Of a DNA stretch of 64,000 bases, positions 15,939 to 24,244 are shown piece after piece; the stretch's first letter is position 1; each line of letters opens with the position of its first letter. Source of the stretch: Paenibacillus sp. UNC499MF (GTDB taxonomy: Bacteria; Bacillota; Bacilli; Paenibacillales; NBRC-103111). A model generated the notes under the pieces. It saw only the letters and a list, made by a program, of their open reading frames with translations. It had not been told where the DNA came from and did no database searches. The position numbers were made by a program, and so were the translations under genes. The stretch covers positions 191,155 to 255,154 of the forward strand of contig NZ_FNVF01000003.1 in assembly GCF_900107975.1 (NCBI RefSeq), in the 5' to 3' direction.

Positions 15939-17876
15939 TTATACCGTTCTTCCGCTTCTTCCGGTCCCTTCAGAATCAGCGGGACCGATCCGCCACCCGC
16001 TTCCGGTTCCCGGCCATCCGCCGAAGCCTTCGTCCGGGCTTTCCTTGGCAGGCTTGGAAACCGGCATCATCATCGTCATCTTCGTCCCGGTGCCGGGCTC
16101 GCTTTCGATACGGAGGCCGAATTCCCCTCCGAACACCAGCTGGATCCGGCGGTGCACGTTCAGCACACCGATCCCGCCCATTCCGCTCTCTTCCAGTTCC
16201 GCCGAAGCGGGAGCATCCGTCAACTGCTCTGTTTTCAGCTTGGACTGAAGTTTATCCAGCGTCTCACGGCTCATTCCCGCCCCGTTGTCTTCCACCGAAA
16301 TCCAGAACCTCCCGCCTTCTTCTCCGGCATCGATCCGGATCCAGTGGTGATCCTCCAAACCGTCCGGAAAAGCATGCTGGAACACATTTTCGATCAGCGG
16401 CTGCAGGGTAAGCCGAACCATTTTCTTAAGCAGAAACTGCGGCGGAACCGCGACATCCAGCTCAAATTCCCGGTCGTGCCGGTGCTTCAAAATAATCATA
16501 TAGTTCAGCACATGATTCAGCTCGTTGGCCACGGTTATCTCTTCCAGGTTCGTTTGAACCGAATAGCGCAGCATATAGGCCATCGATTTGACGATTTCCG
16601 AAATTTCTTCCGAATCCTGCACGACGGCATAGCATACGATCGTTTCCAGCGTGTTGTAAAGAAAATGGGGATTGATCTGAAGCTGGAGAGCCTGGAATTC
16701 GGCCTGCTGCCGTTCGAGCTGTGTTTTCTGCTGCTTGAGCTCGCCTTCGTAAACCTGCTCCACAAGCTCCGACAAACGTCCCACCATCAGGTTGTAGCGC
16801 TGCATGAGCTCCGTGATCTCGTCCCGCCGGTTCGGCAGCGGCACCGTGGACCATTTGCCCTGCTCCGTCTGCCGCATGCCCTGAATAAGCACAAGAATCG
16901 GCCGTGTGATCGAGCGGCCGAACCGGTACGCGAGCGCGACCGCGATAGCCAGCGTGAACAAGCCGATCAGAATCGTCGTCGTGCGGATGGCCGTCACCGG
17001 TTTTTTCAGCTCGCTCATCGGCATCGAAACGACGAGATTCCAGCCGGAGTAAGAAGATCTGCGGCTCATGTAAAGCCGCTCATCCCCGTCCGGCCCTTTA
17101 TGCAGGAAGGAGCCCGTCTCCCCGGAACGGACAATCCGGGGCACCAGCTCCGGCAGCGCGTTCGGGCTGATTCCGTCCTTGGACGGCTGATAAATCATCT
17201 CGCCTTTGTCGTTGACGATGAAGAAATAGCCGCCTTCGCCCAGATCGATCCCTTTCCAAAGCATGGAAAGATCGTTCGACCGGATCTCGACGGCCAGAAT
17301 TCCTTTATAGTCCGCCGACTGCAGCCCTTTAATCTGCCGGGACAGCCGGATTACACTGCCGTTCATCGCCGGAAGAATGCTGTCCGTCGTAATGCTCAGC
17401 GTTCCGTCCGGTTCCGTGACGCTCTTCAGCCGCTCCATCTGGCCGAGTGTCTGCTCCCGGGAATAGGTTCCCTCCGCCTGATCGTTGCTGTAGCCGTAAA
17501 TTCCGTTGCCCGCAAAGCTTATCGCGTACATGGACACAATCTCGGGATTGCGGATAAAAATCGGCTGAAGCGCGGTTTCCCGGATCGTGCTCCAGAACTT
17601 GTAATAATCGTAGGGCTCCGGAACCGGAGGAAGATCGACGAATTTCTTGATGTCCCGGTTCGTCAGCAGCGAAATCGTGAGCCGGTCGTAGCTTTTCACA
17701 TAGACATCCGTATGATGGAGCGCATTGGTTAAAATTTGATTCATATGAAGCCGGTTTTGTTTATCCAGCTCATCGGACGCCTTTTTATACGTAAAGATCC
17801 CGACAGAGGTCAAGGTGATCAAAATTATCGAGAGCAAATAAAGAAAAATTTTGCGGGAAAGGTTCCATTTAATCAT
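15939..17876 (-). CDS. YesM-type sensor histidine kinase
   Basis: 645 aa. A transmembrane helix near 10-32 is followed by a large extracytoplasmic Cache-like sensor, a second helix (TTTILIGLFTLAIAVALA, about 295-315) and a HAMP linker. Then come a His_kinase domain with INPHFLYNTLE (His near 403) and an ATPase domain with FQHAFPD, VEDNGAGMS and GGIGVLNVHRR. About 30 Gly/Ser-rich residues trail the ATPase fold. The start overlaps the end of the response regulator gene by 4 bp. Proteins of this type sense extracellular sugars and switch on the adjacent carbohydrate importer and hydrolases. Confidence 0.95.
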   Translation of the reverse strand: MIKWNLSRKIFLYLLSIILITLTSVGIFTYKKASDELDKQNRLHMNQILTNALHHTDVYVKSYDRLTISLLTNRDIKKFVDLPPVPEPYDYYKFWSTIRETALQPIFIRNPEIVSMYAISFAGNGIYGYSNDQAEGTYSREQTLGQMERLKSVTEPDGTLSITTDSILPAMNGSVIRLSRQIKGLQSADYKGILAVEIRSNDLSMLWKGIDLGEGGYFFIVNDKGEMIYQPSKDGISPNALPELVPRIVRSGETGSFLHKGPDGDERLYMSRRSSYSGWNLVVSMPMSELKKPVTAIRTTTILIGLFTLAIAVALAYRFGRSITRPILVLIQGMRQTEQGKWSTVPLPNRRDEITELMQRYNLMVGRLSELVEQVYEGELKQQKTQLERQQAEFQALQLQINPHFLYNTLETIVCYAVVQDSEEISEIVKSMAYMLRYSVQTNLEEITVANELNHVLNYMIILKHRHDREFELDVAVPPQFLLKKMVRLTLQPLIENVFQHAFPDGLEDHHWIRIDAGEEGGRFWISVEDNGAGMSRETLDKLQSKLKTEQLTDAPASAELEESGMGGIGVLNVHRRIQLVFGGEFGLRIESEPGTGTKMTMMMPVSKPAKESPDEGFGGWPGTGSGWRIGPADSEGTGRSGRTV

Positions 17877-18892
17877 TTAATCCCCAGCTGCTGCCGGTAT
17901 TCCGAAGGAGAATAGCCGGTCGTTTTCTTGAACATTTTCGTAAAATGCGGATAGTCTTCGTACCCGACCTTGGCGGCCACGTCGACGATGCGGATATGCG
18001 GGATCGCCAGAAGCTGCTGCGCCTTCTCCATCCGCTTCTTGATCCGGTATTTCACAAACGTTTCATTGGTCATTTTCTTGAACATGGAGCTGAAATATGT
18101 CGGAGTGAAGCCGGCCATCTCGGCTACCTCGTCGAGCGTAATTTCTTCGGCCAGATGCGTGTCGATATAAGTCTTTACTTCATCGAGCAGATTTTTGTAG
18201 GTGCCGCTGCGCTGCTGATGCAGCTTCTCCATGATGTCCTCCAGCCGGAGCTGCATCTGCTCGAAAATCTGGTCCTTGGAAACGCAGCGCCCGTCCTCCC
18301 ATTCGTTCTTGACCGGAAGACCCCTGGCCTGAAGCCTCTTGAGAAGCAGCGCCATGCATTCCTTGATGAGCTGCCGGAGCTGGAGCATGTTCATTCCGCT
18401 CGCCAGACAGTTCTGCTTCCACTCTCCGATCAGCGTGCGCAGCCTGTCCTCTTCGAGGTTCCAGAGGAGCTGTTCCATCCGTTCGATCACGTCCACGCAA
18501 TCCGACAAAGCCACGAACCCTTTCACCCGGTTTTTCATAAAATCGGCCAGCACCTCATGAAGATCCGGCGCCGTCACCGGCTTCAGCAAATAATGCTTCA
18601 CCCCGTAGAACAGGCATTTCTGAGCGTAGGAGAAATCGCCGAAACCTGAAATCACGATACACGGAATATGGCTGTACTGCTCGTGAATAACACGGCACAG
18701 CTCCAGCCCGTCCATTTTCGGCATCCGGATGTCGGTAAACACGAGGTCGATCTCGCGCTCCCGGATAATTTCAAGCGCGGCGGCGCCGCTCGCGGCCGTA
18801 TGAATGCCGGCGAATTCGAACGGATAAAGCTCCGCCATTTTTACGAGGCCTTTGCGAATAATCGGCTCATCGTCGACGATCAACAAATGCAT
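17873..18892 (-). CDS. YesN-type response regulator with AraC DNA-binding domain
   Basis: 339 aa from ATG 18892, which has GGGGGAGC upstream; an earlier in-frame start at 18931 would lie inside the preceding terminator. The receiver domain has LIVDDEPI and phosphoacceptor D54 (FTDIRMPKMDG). A helical linker follows, then a C-terminal AraC/XylS double helix-turn-helix (about 235-339: EITLDEVAEMAGFTPTYFSS, VAAKVGYEDYPHFTKMFKK). It works with the YesM kinase beside it (4-bp overlap) to activate the surrounding genes. Confidence 0.95.
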   Translation of the reverse strand: MHLLIVDDEPIIRKGLVKMAELYPFEFAGIHTAASGAAALEIIREREIDLVFTDIRMPKMDGLELCRVIHEQYSHIPCIVISGFGDFSYAQKCLFYGVKHYLLKPVTAPDLHEVLADFMKNRVKGFVALSDCVDVIERMEQLLWNLEEDRLRTLIGEWKQNCLASGMNMLQLRQLIKECMALLLKRLQARGLPVKNEWEDGRCVSKDQIFEQMQLRLEDIMEKLHQQRSGTYKNLLDEVKTYIDTHLAEEITLDEVAEMAGFTPTYFSSMFKKMTNETFVKYRIKKRMEKAQQLLAIPHIRIVDVAAKVGYEDYPHFTKMFKKTTGYSPSEYRQQLGIK

Positions 18893-18929
18893 GGTAACAG
18901 CTCCCCCGTCGCGAAGTATGTGCTTTTGC

Positions 18930-18970
18930 AAAAAAAGCTGGCCTCCCCGCTAACTTCTGCAAGGGAGGCG
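18930..18970 (-). terminator. Terminator between the importer genes and yesN
   Basis: GCCTCCC (18941-18947) pairs with GGGAGGC (18963-18969). Read on the minus strand, the stem is followed by AGCTTTTTTTGC. It closes the importer operon and would let the sensor genes be expressed separately. Confidence 0.75.
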
Positions 18971-18991
18971 GATCTTTTGGTCAGCCGGAAT

Positions 18992-19005
18992 TTAAAACGC
19001 TTTCA
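18992..19005 (-). promoter_or_regulatory. cre-like site (CcpA catabolite control)
   Basis: On the minus strand this reads TGAAAGCGTTTTAA, one mismatch from the consensus TGWAANCGNTNWCA. It lies just after the binding-protein gene and upstream of the terminator and yesN. CcpA binding is inference. Confidence 0.5.
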
Positions 19006-19028
19006 TTCTAGCTTAAGTTTAGCTTTGC

Positions 19029-20579
19029 TTAACGGGCGCGGTCAACCACGCCTTCTTTTTTGTTGTACCGTTCCGTAGCTTCCTTAATAATTTCTTTGCC
19101 GCCCTTGGCTTTGTACTCTTCGATCACTTTGGGCCAGTCGGAGATCGGGCGTTTGCCGTATATCATCTGGATCATCTGGTCCAGAATGAATTTCGGACCC
19201 GTATCTCCTCCGGAAGCCAGATCCGGGTATTTCGTAAAGGAAGCCAGACTCGTCGTAAACGTGATCCCGCCTACGCCTTCCTTGGACAGCACGTTGTCGA
19301 ACGCTTCGACCATGTCTTTGCCGTCTTCCGTCAATTCGGAAAGCTTCTTGTTGTAGGTCAGGTCATGGACCATCCAGAGCGTCGTCTGCCGGTAGTTCGC
19401 CTCGTCGATTTCTTCCTTCGTTTTCGGCTGTTTATAGTTGATTTTGCCGTTCTCCTTCGTATAGGTTTCCCCTTCAATTCCGAAGGTGAAGAACTCTTCC
19501 GCTTCTTCCGTACTCATCCAGTCGAAGAACTGGATAATCTTCTTGGCTTTCTCTTTGTCCACCTTGCTGTTGATATACTTCGCCGTCGAAATATATCCGT
19601 ACACGCCGTGTCCGCCCTTGCCTTCGGGACCTTTGGGGGACGGGACGATATCCACTCTGCCGTCCTTCACCGCATCCTTGATCTTGCCCCGGAAATTCAG
19701 CAGCGCCTCGCCGTTCGCCGACCAGATGCCGGATTTGCCCGCCGCGATATTTTTGTTATAGTCGGTTTGGGAAACGGTTGCAAAATCTTTCGGAATGAGT
19801 CCTTCCTCATACATCGTTTTGTACGTCTGGAGAGCTTTCGTCATATTTTCCACATCGAAAAACTTCGGCACCACTTCGCCGTTCATCAGCTCGAACTGAT
19901 ACGGCATCACATCGTAAGCGCCCAGGAACGTGTCCGCATATTTAAACTGCTCGCGGATCTGGTACGGATTTTCCACGCCCATCTTCTTGAACGCCCGCAG
20001 AACGTCCAGATATTCCTCGACGGTGACAGGCTGCTTCAGGTTCGCCTTCTCCAGAAGATCCGTCCGGATAAAGGTCGCCCGTCTCGACGGGTTGGTCAGC
20101 CAGCCGGGTATGCCGTAAATTTTGCCGTCGTACGATGTTTCTTCCCACGCTTCCTTCGGAACAAGCTTCATCAGATTCGGCGCGTATTCCTTGAGCAGAT
20201 CGTCAAGCGGCATAAACACGCCCGCTTCCACCGACCCGGACATGGAGGATGTTGTCGGCCCCCCGCGCAAATTGCTGACGACATCCGGAATATCGTTGCC
20301 TGCAAACATCAGGCTCATTTTCTGATCGAATTCTTTGTGAGAAAGCGGTTTCAAATCCAGGTCCGTGTTTGTGCGTTTTTCCAGCTCCAGCACCCATTTG
20401 TCTTTGTTGATATCGGATGCGGATTCCAGATAGGCATTGCCCCCCGTAGAGAAGGAGACGGAGAATTTAACGGGACCCGCGCCCGCCGCGCCTTCTTTTG
20501 CCGGTTCCTTGGAATTGCAGCCCGCAAGCGTTCCGGTAGATAGAACCGCCGCCAGAAGTATACCCAAGCCTTTTTTCAT
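19029..20579 (-). CDS. Extracellular sugar-binding lipoprotein of an ABC importer (LplA-like)
   Basis: 516 aa from ATG 20579 with AGGAAGG seven bases upstream; a TTG one codon earlier is also open. The lipoprotein signal ends in the lipobox LAGC (MKKGLGILLAAVLSTGTLAG-C). The mature protein fits the family-1 solute-binding fold of the large LplA/YtcQ group (KWVLELEKRTNTDLDLK, MFAGNDIPDVV, YISTAKYINS). It captures oligosaccharides outside the cell and hands them to the two permeases encoded just upstream. It is the last gene before the terminator. No ATPase gene is present, so a shared MsmX-type ATPase is expected. Confidence 0.94.
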   Translation of the reverse strand: MKKGLGILLAAVLSTGTLAGCNSKEPAKEGAAGAGPVKFSVSFSTGGNAYLESASDINKDKWVLELEKRTNTDLDLKPLSHKEFDQKMSLMFAGNDIPDVVSNLRGGPTTSSMSGSVEAGVFMPLDDLLKEYAPNLMKLVPKEAWEETSYDGKIYGIPGWLTNPSRRATFIRTDLLEKANLKQPVTVEEYLDVLRAFKKMGVENPYQIREQFKYADTFLGAYDVMPYQFELMNGEVVPKFFDVENMTKALQTYKTMYEEGLIPKDFATVSQTDYNKNIAAGKSGIWSANGEALLNFRGKIKDAVKDGRVDIVPSPKGPEGKGGHGVYGYISTAKYINSKVDKEKAKKIIQFFDWMSTEEAEEFFTFGIEGETYTKENGKINYKQPKTKEEIDEANYRQTTLWMVHDLTYNKKLSELTEDGKDMVEAFDNVLSKEGVGGITFTTSLASFTKYPDLASGGDTGPKFILDQMIQMIYGKRPISDWPKVIEEYKAKGGKEIIKEATERYNKKEGVVDRAR

Positions 20580-20691
20580 CAAGAATCCTTCCTTTCATCT
20601 CTTCCTCGTGATACGACCCCGGTTACACTTTCATGATAAGGGCTGGAGATTTTTACGGGTATTGGGATTCTTATTTTGGCGTTGTGTTCTT

Positions 20692-21564
20692 TTATGATTT
20701 AATCGACCCGATAAGCATACCTTTTATGAAGTATTTCTGCAAAAAAGGATAGATTAACAGGATCGGCACCGTCGCCACCACGATTACGGCCATTTTGATG
20801 CCTTCGGGCGAAATATTCAGCGTATTCTCAAACGTGGACGTCATCTCCCCGAAATTGTCCGTAATGACGATTTCTCTCAGTCTGACCTGAAGCGGAAACA
20901 GATTCCGGTTATTGATATAATACAAGGCATTGGAGTAGGAATTCCAGTGGGCCACCGCATAGAACAAGCCCATCGTCGCCATAACCGGCTTCGACAAAGG
21001 CAGCACGATGCTCCAGATCAGCCGCATTTCGCCGCAGCCGTCGATCCTGCCGGAATCGACAAGCTCGCCGGGCAGCCCCGAGAAGAACGAGCGCATAATA
21101 AACAAATTGTAGGCGCTGATCATGCCGGGAATGATGAGCGACCAGACCGTGTCCAGCAGCCCCAGATTTTTGATGAGCAGATAGTTCGGAATAAGCGGCG
21201 CGCTGAAAATAAACGTAACGAGCACCATAAGCAGCAAATACCGGCGCCCGATATATTCCGGACGGGACAGCGGATAAGCCAGCGAGGTCGTCGCGATCAA
21301 ATTGATGAGCGTTCCGGCGACCGTCACGAACACGGAAACGAGAAAACCCTGCCATACGGAGCTGTCGCTTAACACGAACGCGAAGTTGGACAAAGTAAAC
21401 TCCACCGGAAAAACGGACACCCTGCCCTGGTTGAGCGCCAGCTCGCTGCTGAACGACTTCGCCAGCACGTGGACGATCGGCAGGATCATACAGATTGCCA
21501 CTACAGTCAGCAGCACGTAGTTAAACCCCTGGAACGAGCGCTCTCCCCTGCTTTCTTTCATCAT
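20692..21564 (-). CDS. ABC importer permease (LplC/MalG type)
   Basis: 290 aa with six predicted membrane helices and the EAA-loop region typical of sugar permeases (VDSGRIDGCGEMRLIWSIVL, with DGCGE in the coupling helix). It ends in KYFIKGMLIGSIKS, the usual MalG-like C-terminus. The start has two consecutive ATG codons with CAGGTGA upstream. It pairs with the upstream LplB-like permease (15-bp gap) to form the membrane channel. A 112-bp gap follows before the binding-protein gene. Confidence 0.94.
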   Translation of the reverse strand: MMKESRGERSFQGFNYVLLTVVAICMILPIVHVLAKSFSSELALNQGRVSVFPVEFTLSNFAFVLSDSSVWQGFLVSVFVTVAGTLINLIATTSLAYPLSRPEYIGRRYLLLMVLVTFIFSAPLIPNYLLIKNLGLLDTVWSLIIPGMISAYNLFIMRSFFSGLPGELVDSGRIDGCGEMRLIWSIVLPLSKPVMATMGLFYAVAHWNSYSNALYYINNRNLFPLQVRLREIVITDNFGEMTSTFENTLNISPEGIKMAVIVVATVPILLIYPFLQKYFIKGMLIGSIKS

Positions 21565-21579
21565 AAAACGTCACCTGCC

Positions 21580-22530
21580 CTAGTATAAAGATTCGCCTGT
21601 CGCTTTCTTGCTGAGACGGTTTCCGATCATGATAAGCACAAGGCCGATCAGCGATTTGAACAGGCCGATGGCGGTCGTATAGCTGTACTGTTTGCCCAGG
21701 AGCCCGACCCGGTAAATGTACGTATCCAAAATTTCGCCGCTGTCCGAGTTCAGCGAGTTCAGGAACACATATCCCCGCTCGAATCCGAAATCGAGAAAAT
21801 GCCCGATATGCAGCAGAAACATGATCGCGATCGTCGGCATAATGGTTGGAATCGTAATGGCCGTCGTCTGCTTCCAGCGGCTCGCTCCGTCGATTTTGGC
21901 CGCCTCGTAAAGCTCCGGGTTAACCCCGGCGAGCGCCGCCAAATAAATGATCGTTCCCCAGCCCGCGTCCTTCCAGACGCCCGAACCGATCAGAATACTG
22001 CGGATATAGGAATCTTCCCCGAGAAAATATACCGGCTCCATGCCGAACCAGCCGAGCATCGTATTCACGATTCCCGTCGTCGGAGAAAGAATGCCTACCG
22101 CGATTCCCCCGATAATGACCCAGGACAGAAAATGCGGCATATACACGACGGTTTGAAGAATCCGTTTGTAGACCATTTTGCGCACTTCGTTCAGCAGCAG
22201 CGCCAGAACTATCGGCACCGGAAACGCGATCACGATATCGTACAGCCCGATCAGGAGCGTATTCATGAAAATTTTCAAAAACTCGTCGTATTCGAACATC
22301 CGGAAGAAATTATCAAGGCCGACCCACGGACTGCCCGTGATTCCCTTAAACAGGTTGTAATTCTGAAAAGCCATGATGCTCCCCATGAGCGGCACATACT
22401 TGAACACGATAAAATAAAGAATGCCGGGAATCGAGAGCAGATACAGCGCTTTGTATTTGCGCAGATTCGATCCGACTTCATGCCTCTGCACGTACCTGAC
22501 TTTGTCGGACGGCTGAATTTTACTGGCCAT
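21580..22530 (-). CDS. ABC importer permease (LplB type)
   Basis: 316 aa from ATG 22530, which has AGGAGGTACTT directly upstream. The open frame continues to 22965, but that part is out-of-frame sequence of the SGNH gene region and not coding. It has six membrane helices, beginning YLLSIPGILYFIVFKYVPLM, and the EAA coupling motif YEAAKIDGASRWKQTTAITI. Partner of the LplC-like permease and the binding lipoprotein. Typical of carbohydrate importers in Paenibacillus controlled by YesMN pairs. Confidence 0.94.
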   Translation of the reverse strand: MASKIQPSDKVRYVQRHEVGSNLRKYKALYLLSIPGILYFIVFKYVPLMGSIMAFQNYNLFKGITGSPWVGLDNFFRMFEYDEFLKIFMNTLLIGLYDIVIAFPVPIVLALLLNEVRKMVYKRILQTVVYMPHFLSWVIIGGIAVGILSPTTGIVNTMLGWFGMEPVYFLGEDSYIRSILIGSGVWKDAGWGTIIYLAALAGVNPELYEAAKIDGASRWKQTTAITIPTIMPTIAIMFLLHIGHFLDFGFERGYVFLNSLNSDSGEILDTYIYRVGLLGKQYSYTTAIGLFKSLIGLVLIMIGNRLSKKATGESLY

Positions 22531-22592
22531 AAGTACCTCCTGGGCTGTCGGAATAGACTTGATCAAAGACTTTATATTGTGCAGGGACCGGG

Positions 22593-23228
22593 TTAAAAAA
22601 GAGCGCGGGGCACGCCGGCCGCTTTCAGCCACGCATCCGCGATAAGCGCATGACCGGCGGGAGACGGGTGCACCCCATCGGGAGCCCAGTACGTGCAGGG
22701 CGCCTTCACAGAAGCCTGCGCGAACATGCCGTCCAGCGGCACATAAGCCGCCCCGTATTCCCGCGCCAGATCCCGGACTCCGTGAATTTTCGGGTCGAGA
22801 TCTTCCCGCCAGCGCCGCCGGTCTTCGGGAACCGGCAGCACGAACGGCTCGATCAGCATCAGCTTCACGCCGGGAAGCCCCTCTACCGTCCGGTCCAGAA
22901 GGTCCCGGTAGCCGGCAATGAACGCTTCCGCGGATGTCGGATCGCCGCGGTCGTATCTTCTCCACGTGTCGTTGACACCGATATAGATCGAGACGACGCC
23001 GGGCTTCAGCTCCAGGCAGTCCGTCTCCCAGCGGGCCTGAAGATCCCGGACCCGGTTTCCGCTGATTCCCCTGTTGAGGAACGTGACGGTCAGTTCCGGG
23101 TACAAGCTGCCGAACCGGGCCGCCGCCATCCAGGCATAGCCTCTGCCGAGCTCATGGCCCGGCTCCCGTTTGGCATCGGTAATGCTGTCTCCCTGAAACA
23201 GCACGATATCGTTTTTACGGATCAGCAT
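22593..23228 (-). CDS. SGNH/GDSL esterase, probable carbohydrate deacetylase
   Basis: 211 aa from ATG 23228, overlapping the upstream stop by 7 bp; a frame open further upstream lacks family similarity. The four SGNH blocks are seen: FQGDSITD with nucleophile S15, GISGNRVRDL, YIGVNDTWRR and a C-terminal DGVHPSPAGH with the Asp/His pair. There is no signal peptide, so it is cytoplasmic. Within a polysaccharide cluster it most likely removes O-acetyl groups from imported oligosaccharides, like rhamnogalacturonan or xylan acetylesterases; the exact substrate is not readable. Confidence 0.92.
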   Translation of the reverse strand: MLIRKNDIVLFQGDSITDAKREPGHELGRGYAWMAAARFGSLYPELTVTFLNRGISGNRVRDLQARWETDCLELKPGVVSIYIGVNDTWRRYDRGDPTSAEAFIAGYRDLLDRTVEGLPGVKLMLIEPFVLPVPEDRRRWREDLDPKIHGVRDLAREYGAAYVPLDGMFAQASVKAPCTYWAPDGVHPSPAGHALIADAWLKAAGVPRALF

Positions 23229-24244
23229 GAGGGAGGCGCCTCCTTCAGCGGAATCACCAGATTCCAGGTTTTCGTGCAATCGTGGAACCCCCTCGTGCCG
23301 TCGGAAGCCGCCGCGAACAAATGAGTGGGCACACCGCCCTCCATGAGCAGGAACGGCCGTTCCAGATTGCCCGCCTGCCTCACGACGCCGTCATCCCACA
23401 GGAAGGTGCGGGAATAAGCTTTCGGAGGATCGCACAGCGACCACGTCACCCCGTCCGGCGAAGAGGCGCGGATGCCTCCGTATTTTTCTCCGCACAGGCG
23501 GCCGGTCATGTCTTTGGCGATCATCGAAAAGCCGTCCTCCGTCTTCCACACAAACGGGTCTTCGATGTTGAAATGCACCGGGAACAGGGGCCCCTCGGCC
23601 AGCCTCGTATACGGGCCTTCGAAGTGAGGGGCTTTCGCCGCCCCGATTGTCATCTCCCCGTGACGGAAGCCTTCGTACTTCCTTGCCTTGTAAACCAGGA
23701 GGACCGAACCGTCCTCCAGTACGCAGGGAGCCGGATTCGACGTCAGGAAGCTATCGAACTTGCCGGGGCGCACATCCAGCACGGGTTCGTCCCGGCGGAG
23801 CCACGGACCTTCCGGCCGCCCTGCCGTGGCGATGCCGATCCGCTTATTGGAACGGGCCACGACCGTAACGGGATCATCCAGGCCAAGCGGCTCTCCCGGC
23901 TGCGGATCAGCGAACGGATGAGTCGAGCCCATGTAGTAGAGCACATAAGTATCGCCGATCCGGACGATATGGGGATTGTGCGTGCTGCGGCCGTCCCAGT
24001 ATTCCGCTCCCCGGGCGGGAAGCACCGTTTCCGCATACGTATACGGCCCTTCGGGCGTATCGGAGACGGCGCGCACCACTTCGGACGAGACGAGCCAGCC
24101 GGGATGCATCGGCAGACTGTCCGGCCAGCGGGACGCGAACAGATGATACCGTCCGTCCTCGCCCTTCACGGCCGAACCGCACCAGACCCAGTATCCTTCC
24201 ATGCGGAATCCGCCGCCGACCGGAGCCGGCTTAAAGCTGAACAT
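23222..24244 (-). CDS. GH43/GH117-like five-bladed propeller glycosidase
   Basis: 340 aa, no signal peptide. Repeated beta-propeller phrases recall clan GH-F and GH32/GH68-like enzymes: GYWVWCGSAVKGEDGRYHLF, THNPHIVRIGDTYVLYYMG, FLTSNPAPCVLEDGSVLLVY, NIEDPFVWKTEDGFSMIAKD. IEDPFVW in particular matches the acidic strip found in these families. Hydrolysis of an exo-linked sugar is likely, but neither the linkage nor the exact family is certain. Start ATG 24244 overlaps the end of the GH29 gene by 14 bp, and its stop overlaps the esterase start, so the three genes are translationally coupled. Confidence 0.8.
   Translation of the reverse strand: MFSFKPAPVGGGFRMEGYWVWCGSAVKGEDGRYHLFASRWPDSLPMHPGWLVSSEVVRAVSDTPEGPYTYAETVLPARGAEYWDGRSTHNPHIVRIGDTYVLYYMGSTHPFADPQPGEPLGLDDPVTVVARSNKRIGIATAGRPEGPWLRRDEPVLDVRPGKFDSFLTSNPAPCVLEDGSVLLVYKARKYEGFRHGEMTIGAAKAPHFEGPYTRLAEGPLFPVHFNIEDPFVWKTEDGFSMIAKDMTGRLCGEKYGGIRASSPDGVTWSLCDPPKAYSRTFLWDDGVVRQAGNLERPFLLMEGGVPTHLFAAASDGTRGFHDCTKTWNLVIPLKEAPPSC

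Noticed and set aside
15855-17732. A 625-codon open frame on the plus strand opposite the yesM gene
   Set aside because: Arg/Pro/His-rich sequence with no domain and no ribosome site; it mirrors GC-rich codons of the sensor gene, which has full domain support.
20620-20633. cre site in front of the binding-protein gene (TGAAAGTGTAACCG on the minus strand)
   Set aside because: Mismatches at the central CG and several other consensus positions; too weak to call.
22531-22965. N-terminal extension of the LplB-like permease by about 145 residues
   Set aside because: The extension runs out of frame through the esterase gene and is Arg-rich; the ATG at 22530 has a strong AGGAGG and gives the normal permease N-terminus.
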